This document shows, in pieces, positions 38,928 to 43,445 of a stretch of DNA of 43,445 nucleotides. A model generated the notes under the pieces. It worked only from the letters and a program-made list of their open reading frames with translations, did not search any database and was not told the DNA's origin. The first letter of the stretch is position 1. Every line of letters begins with the position of its first letter. Origin of the DNA: Desulfuromonas sp. SDB (GTDB lineage Bacteria > SDB-A). Location of the stretch: assembly GCA_001412365.1 (NCBI GenBank), contig LKUE01000391.1, forward strand, positions 1 to 43,445. Direction: 5' to 3'. Position numbers and translations under genes: made by a program.

Positions 38928-39397
38928 AACGTCTTAGCTAGTGCAAAAATTGGTTTTAGTCTTTCATTGGTCGCTCTCAGCCTTTCTGCTAAGGTCCGCA
39001 CCAATACCCAGAGAATATTAAGACCTGCTGCTGGAAATTCCTGCATGAATTCAATTAATTTTTCTCTTTTGAATCCAATGGTCTCGGTTTCTTCTTCTGC
39101 AATAACTGTAGCTGATCTTTTGGATGCTTCAATCAAAGCCATTTCTCCAATTATTTCCCCCGGACCGTAAAAAGCAAGAGCTTCTTCTCCCACCCCCGGA
39201 ATTATTGTGCATATCCTCACCTTGCCCTTGATGATCACGTACATTATCTGTCCCTTTTCTCCCTCCGCAAAGATAGTTTCCCCTTTGGTAAATATCTTTA
39301 ATTTTGCCCTTTTGAATAATTCCATTAATTCATCTTTGTTCAAACCCCGGAACAAGGGAACTTTTCTCAAGATTTCAATTTTTTTCTCATTACTCAT
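38924..39397 (-). CDS. Cyclic-nucleotide-binding domain protein without HTH (start moved to 39397)
   Basis: cNMP fold VPLFRGLNKDELMELF, FAEGEKGQIMYVIIKGKVRI, PGEIIGEMALIEASKRSATVIAEEETE; MSNEKK start sits next to the upstream stop. Confidence 0.85.
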   Translation of the reverse strand: MSNEKKIEILRKVPLFRGLNKDELMELFKRAKLKIFTKGETIFAEGEKGQIMYVIIKGKVRICTIIPGVGEEALAFYGPGEIIGEMALIEASKRSATVIAEEETETIGFKREKLIEFMQEFPAAGLNILWVLVRTLAERLRATNERLKPIFALAKTF

Positions 39398-39398
39398 A

Positions 39399-40475
39399 TT
39401 AAAACTCCAAACTGAGGGGAGATGGCGGAGGAGTACATTTAGCCCATAACCGCAGTTTATCTCCAACCATTAAATCGGTTCGATTAGTGATATCTACTAC
39501 ATAACCGGAACATGATCTGTCCTGAACGTGAACAACCTGCACATGACCTACCACAATTTCCGGAATATGTACTGCTCTGCCTGTATTAGGGTGAGATACA
39601 GTTTGTTCAGGTTTTACAATCTCAAAAATATCTCCGACTGCGATTCCTGATGCCGAGCCCACATCAACATAGACAAAAGCGTAGGGCTTTAATACTCCAT
39701 AGTTTTCCTTTATTGCGCAAATATAGGCATTTGTCTGGATTTCTGCGGGAAGTAGTGTTACATCCAGAGGGATTTCTGGCGCCTGATAAGCAGCCAGGTG
39801 ATCCCCCATTTCAAGAGAATCGGTAAAAGAGTGAGTTATCGTACAGATAGATGATCGGTCAAAAACCTCTTTGATGGTCAATATCCCTTTGATATCAACA
39901 AGATTTCCCATGTATCTTCCGTCTCTATAACTGTTTACTCCTGCATTTAGATCAAAGATTACCAGCTTCTCCCCCGGCTGGAAATTCCGGTCAGTGCCTC
40001 CGTCAATGAATACGTCAATCCCGTTGAATATCTGGTTTTGATCAGGATCTACAATGGAAACTATTGCCGGATTTTCATTAAACTGGCGTTCAGTCAGATA
40101 ACCGCATCTAAATGCCAAGTCATAGGCAACTGCTTTTTCAGGCAAATCTGCCGCAGTTATCTCCACACTGGCAGGTAAGTCAGTAAGTTCCCAAGCCACA
40201 TGGGTTGGACCAGTGGGAGGAATTATCAATTTTTGACCAGGATAAATCCAATGTGGATCTCTGATTATATCGCGGTTGGCTTCCCAAATTACCGGCCACT
40301 GATAGGGATTACCTAAATAGTAATTTGCTAAATACCACAAACAGTCACCGGGAGAAACAATATGATGACGGGGAAGTGAACCGTAATTTAACTGTCCTTG
40401 TGCCGCTAAGCCGCATGCTAGAAAAATTGATAAAAGGACAACCGAGCACCTCTTCACAATGCCCTCCTTTCTCAA
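39399..40475 (-). CDS. Secreted LysM-domain protein
   Basis: Signal peptide VVLLSIFLACGLAAQG; LysM HHIVSPGDCLWYLANYYLGNPYQWPVIWEANRDIIRDPHWIYPGQKLIIPP. Confidence 0.88.
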   Translation of the reverse strand: MRKEGIVKRCSVVLLSIFLACGLAAQGQLNYGSLPRHHIVSPGDCLWYLANYYLGNPYQWPVIWEANRDIIRDPHWIYPGQKLIIPPTGPTHVAWELTDLPASVEITAADLPEKAVAYDLAFRCGYLTERQFNENPAIVSIVDPDQNQIFNGIDVFIDGGTDRNFQPGEKLVIFDLNAGVNSYRDGRYMGNLVDIKGILTIKEVFDRSSICTITHSFTDSLEMGDHLAAYQAPEIPLDVTLLPAEIQTNAYICAIKENYGVLKPYAFVYVDVGSASGIAVGDIFEIVKPEQTVSHPNTGRAVHIPEIVVGHVQVVHVQDRSCSGYVVDITNRTDLMVGDKLRLWAKCTPPPSPLSLEF

Positions 40476-40624
40476 ATATTTAAATTACAATTAGTGCAAG
40501 TTAATAGCTTTGTATTTAAAACGGTTAATGTAACCAAGTTATTTTTATACTTCATGTAAACAACCTTAAACTTTTAGTTCTTGTAATTTAATAACATTTT
40601 TCAGATAAAAATTCCACCTGGAAT

Positions 40625-41782
40625 TTAACTGTCCAGGTTAATTAATTTAATTGGATTAATATTATTTCCTCTGATGAAGTAAACAGATGACTGAAGATTT
40701 ATATGGATGGAATACTCGGTGGTATGCTGATTTAAATTACAGGGGGATAATTCGGCAATAATTCTTCCGGATAAATCAGTTAATATAATGGATTGATCGG
40801 TATAGAAGGGTATACAGATGAAAAGTTGATTTCCGGAATAACTGTAATTAATTGGCTGGAGGCAATAGTGTTGAGATTCTTCAGTTGAAGTCCCTTGATC
40901 TAAAAGCCAGCGTGAAGTATTTAAAATTAATTCCCGGTTGTCATGTTCAATCCAGTTATTTTCATGAGTGGTGGGTCCGCTGCCGTCACAAAATGGTGAA
41001 GAATCTCCAATCCCCGCTACCTTACCGTTTCCCACCAAGGCGGTGGCTACGATTATCAAGGTATTGTTTTGAGGTTTATTATTTACCCAGATATGTCCTC
41101 TTACTGAATCCAAATTTAAATTGTAATTTGGGAAAACGGTGAATACATCGCCTTGATGATAGGTGAAAGTATCCACTTCCCCGTAAAAACCATATATAAT
41201 TGGGTCCTGGTTATTATTGGATACGTTAGTAAAAGAATCACTATATGCATTATAGGGATCACCATTTACATGCAAGTAAAAACCAAAGCGGGGTTTTATG
41301 AACCTGGAAGTATCCGCGCCAGGGGGAGTAGTGATATGAGGATTGACAAAACCGTTGAAAATACTGGGGGAGTCCCAGTCGTTGTGGTTGCGGTCAGAGC
41401 TGTTGTGATCGGCAATTATAAACAAATTCCCCCCATTGACCACAAAATCTTCAATGGCATCCATTTCCTGCAAGCTGAAGGTGTCCTGAGGTTCAGGTAT
41501 GATCAGCAGGTCAATTCCATCCAGCACCCCCGGGGTGATAAAATCGGTATTTATCCTGATGGTATGACCGGCCAGGTATAACTCATACCCCCAGGTGGAC
41601 AGCTGACCATTCCAGTCATGGGCAGAGGTGGGTGGATAAGGTTGGGGTACAGGGGCATTATCGTCAACAATGAAATCGTAGGAACTCCAGTTGGTCTGGC
41701 TGTGAGCTTGATCAAATAAAATAGTTGCCCCGGGCAGGCAAACCGGAATTAATAAAGTGATAATTAAGTATTTCACAATCAC
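40625..41782 (-). CDS. Secreted protein with GATase/DUF4350-like N-terminal region and C-terminal sorting-like domain
   Basis: Signal peptide; ILFDQAHSQTNWSSYDF...GIDLLIIPEPQDTFSLQEMDAIEDFVVNGGNLFIIADH; C-terminal SIILTDLSGRIIAEL...SSVYFIRG resembling Por/T9SS domains. Confidence 0.7.
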   Translation of the reverse strand: MIVKYLIITLLIPVCLPGATILFDQAHSQTNWSSYDFIVDDNAPVPQPYPPTSAHDWNGQLSTWGYELYLAGHTIRINTDFITPGVLDGIDLLIIPEPQDTFSLQEMDAIEDFVVNGGNLFIIADHNSSDRNHNDWDSPSIFNGFVNPHITTPPGADTSRFIKPRFGFYLHVNGDPYNAYSDSFTNVSNNNQDPIIYGFYGEVDTFTYHQGDVFTVFPNYNLNLDSVRGHIWVNNKPQNNTLIIVATALVGNGKVAGIGDSSPFCDGSGPTTHENNWIEHDNRELILNTSRWLLDQGTSTEESQHYCLQPINYSYSGNQLFICIPFYTDQSIILTDLSGRIIAELSPCNLNQHTTEYSIHINLQSSVYFIRGNNINPIKLINLDS

Positions 41783-41937
41783 AATAATATCATTTTGACC
41801 GTTGAAAGTCTAGATTGAGAAAATTCCTCATTTCAACCTTATTTAAGTTATTCTGCTGTAAGCCAGTACATTATAAATTTATTTTTAGCCAGGCTGAGTC
41901 TGATCGGGCAGATTGTTTTTGTTTGTAATTTCACCCC

Positions 41938-41965
41938 TTGACAGTTTATTAACTGCAAATATCTT
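41938..41965 (+). promoter_or_regulatory. Promoter-like sequence of hsp20 cluster with internal inverted repeat
   Basis: TTGACA-16 bp-TATCTT; CAGTT-TATT-AACTG at 41942-41955. Confidence 0.5.
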
Positions 41966-42009
41966 TTTTAAGTGAGAGAAAAGAGCAAAGTAAATTAAGG
42001 AGGTATAAC

Positions 42010-42423
42010 ATGTGGTTTAGCGATGACTACTATTATCCACTGAGAGAATTTAAAGATCTTCAGCGGAGGTTAGATCAGTTATTTGAAGGTAACCGTAGAG
42101 GTACCAGTTTCCCCCTGTGCAATATCAGCACTGACCAGGAGAAAATTTACCTTAATTTTCTGATTCCCGGAGTGAATCAGGAAGATATTAACTTAACCAC
42201 CACCAATGATTCTTTAGATATCGAAGTGGAAAAAAAATCTTGTAAGGAACAGCAGGATTGCGTGAGAGAGGAGAGAATCAGCGGAAAATTTAAAAGAGCC
42301 ATTAATCTTCCTTACCACATAGATACTGATAAAACCGAAGCTTCTTATCGTAATGGAATTTTATCAGTAACTTTAATCCGTTCTGATCAAGATAAACCTA
42401 AGACTATTGCAATTAAATCCTAG
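42010..42423 (+). CDS. Hsp20/alpha-crystallin family small heat shock protein 1
   Basis: IPGVNQEDINLTTTNDSLDIEVEKK, A/LxxxGxLxV-like YRNGILSVTL, C-terminal IAI. Confidence 0.88.
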   Translation: MWFSDDYYYPLREFKDLQRRLDQLFEGNRRGTSFPLCNISTDQEKIYLNFLIPGVNQEDINLTTTNDSLDIEVEKKSCKEQQDCVREERISGKFKRAINLPYHIDTDKTEASYRNGILSVTLIRSDQDKPKTIAIKS

Positions 42424-42432
42424 GAGGAAAAA

Positions 42433-42801
42433 ATGGAAAAGAAAATAGAAAAACAAAATCAATCAGCTAAAAAAGTATACCGTCCAACTACAGATATTTA
42501 CACCAATGAAGATGGTTTTATTCTGTATTTGGATGTACCTGGCTGTGATCAAGATGATGTCAATATCAATGTGGAAAACAATATATTGAATATCAAAGCG
42601 GAGCCGAAGAATGAAGCTGAATCTAAAACTGATTTGATTTATCAGGAATTTGAACTGGGTACTTATGAGCGGACTTTTACTTTACCCCGGAAAACTGATG
42701 TAAATAAAATCGAAGCTTCCATGAAGGATGGAACCCTTAAAGTGGTGCTTCCATTTTCAGAAGAAGTTAAGCCGAAGAAAATTGAAATTAAGAAATCATA
42801 A
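42433..42801 (+). CDS. Hsp20/alpha-crystallin family small heat shock protein 2
   Basis: DVPGCDQDDVNINVENNILNIKAE, MKDGTLKVVLP, C-terminal IEI. Confidence 0.92.
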   Translation: MEKKIEKQNQSAKKVYRPTTDIYTNEDGFILYLDVPGCDQDDVNINVENNILNIKAEPKNEAESKTDLIYQEFELGTYERTFTLPRKTDVNKIEASMKDGTLKVVLPFSEEVKPKKIEIKKS

Positions 42802-42812
42802 GGAGGTCTGAA

Positions 42813-43304
42813 ATGGCTTTTAAAAACTTAATTCCGTGGCAGAGAGGGAATTCAGGCATTCAGGATTTTCAGCATTCTCCTTTTTACAGCTTAAGAGATG
42901 AGATGAATAAGATGTTTGAGGATTTTTTCAAGGATTTTGATTTAAACCTCCCTCAATCTTATTCATCCGCAAAATTTAATCCCAGCGTAAATGTAGCTGA
43001 AGATAAGGACAAAATCGAAATCACTGCTGAACTTCCGGGAATGGATGAAAAAGATGTGGAGCTCACTCTGTCCGAAAATAAACTGACTATAAGCGGAGAA
43101 AAAAAAGAAGAAGTGAAAAAGGAAAAAGAGAACTATCATTACTTGGAAAGAAAAAGCGGTTATTTCCGCCGTACCATCCAACTGCCGGTGGAGATAAATA
43201 CTGAACAGGCTGAAGCTGAATTCAACAAAGGTGTGTTGAAGGTTATCCTGCCTAAATCAAAACAAGCTGAAAAAATAAAGAAGATTCAAATTAAATCTGA
43301 ATAA
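42813..43304 (+). CDS. Hsp20/alpha-crystallin family small heat shock protein 3
   Basis: ELPGMDEKDVELTLSENKLTISGEKK, FNKGVLKVILPK, C-terminal IQI. Confidence 0.95.
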   Translation: MAFKNLIPWQRGNSGIQDFQHSPFYSLRDEMNKMFEDFFKDFDLNLPQSYSSAKFNPSVNVAEDKDKIEITAELPGMDEKDVELTLSENKLTISGEKKEEVKKEKENYHYLERKSGYFRRTIQLPVEINTEQAEAEFNKGVLKVILPKSKQAEKIKKIQIKSE

Positions 43305-43306
43305 TC

Positions 43307-43330
43307 CAGGGGGGATTTACCTCCCCCCTG
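43307..43330 (+). terminator. Hairpin downstream of the hsp20 cluster
   Basis: 9-bp stem CAGGGGGGA/TCCCCCCTG, loop TTTACC; no strong T-tract. Confidence 0.65.
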
Positions 43331-43387
43331 AAATCAAACCAGGGATAAACCCATAGCACACCGCCCGATCCCGGGAAAATATTTATT

Positions 43388-43405
43388 GACAGGATGGACA
43401 GGATG
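43388..43405. repeat. Tandem GACAGGATG x2, start of a short-period intergenic repeat tract running off the window
   Basis: Read directly; followed by TTAACCACAGATGAACACAGA at the window end. Confidence 0.75.
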
Positions 43406-43445
43406 CCCACCACCACCCCTACGATTAACCACAGATGAACACAGA

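Noticed and set aside
39398-39466. N-terminal extension of the cNMP-domain ORF (MEINCGYGLNVLLRHLPSVWSFN)
   Set aside because: It overlaps the end of the LysM gene; MSNEKK at 39397 fits the operon spacing and domain start.
1-43445. CRISPR arrays, prophage, transposons, toxin-antitoxin or restriction systems
   Set aside because: No array-like repeats, transposase, integrase or known defence motif was seen; the caspase gene alone is not enough to claim a defence system.

Overview
The 43.4-kb window is a gene-dense bacterial chromosomal segment. About 33 coding regions are supported by recognisable protein motifs. No tRNA, rRNA, CRISPR array, transposase or phage gene was recognised. Plus-strand blocks: tldE/tldD, membrane protein, MalK/UgpC-type ATPase, HPr/EI, SIS sugar isomerase, sugar-nucleotide transferase, metK, NtrB/NtrC-like pair, rpmB, L,D-transpeptidase; guaA and two tandem Tim44/zinc-ribbon/TerB membrane proteins; rny-ymdB-folD-xseA-caspase-alaS(short); three tandem Hsp20 genes. 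Minus-strand blocks: pdxST, a degenerate double ABC ATPase, trpB2 plus a TrpR-like repressor, a LysM/cNMP/panB/pilB operon, and a secreted sorting-domain protein. Main points of interest: (1) a secreted caspase-like protease with an EF-hand loop and an inserted zinc ribbon, translationally coupled between xseA and a short AlaRS in the RNase Y operon; (2) a tandem pair of Tim44-zinc ribbon-TerB proteins with ARA|GGG signal-like N-termini, Gly-rich loops and polyproline tails; (3) a one-chain ABC ATPase whose halves appear to retain complementary motifs for one composite ATP site; (4) a TrpR-like gene and trpB2, each with a promoter-like sequence whose 17-bp spacer holds a palindrome; (5) a folded intergenic RNA candidate, possibly 6S, upstream of rny; (6) likely mis-called gene starts implying ATT and CTG initiation. 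Taxonomy cannot be fixed from this sequence; gene content would fit an uncultivated FCB-like or deltaproteobacteria-like lineage, which is inference only. All assignments come from reading motifs by eye, with no database search.
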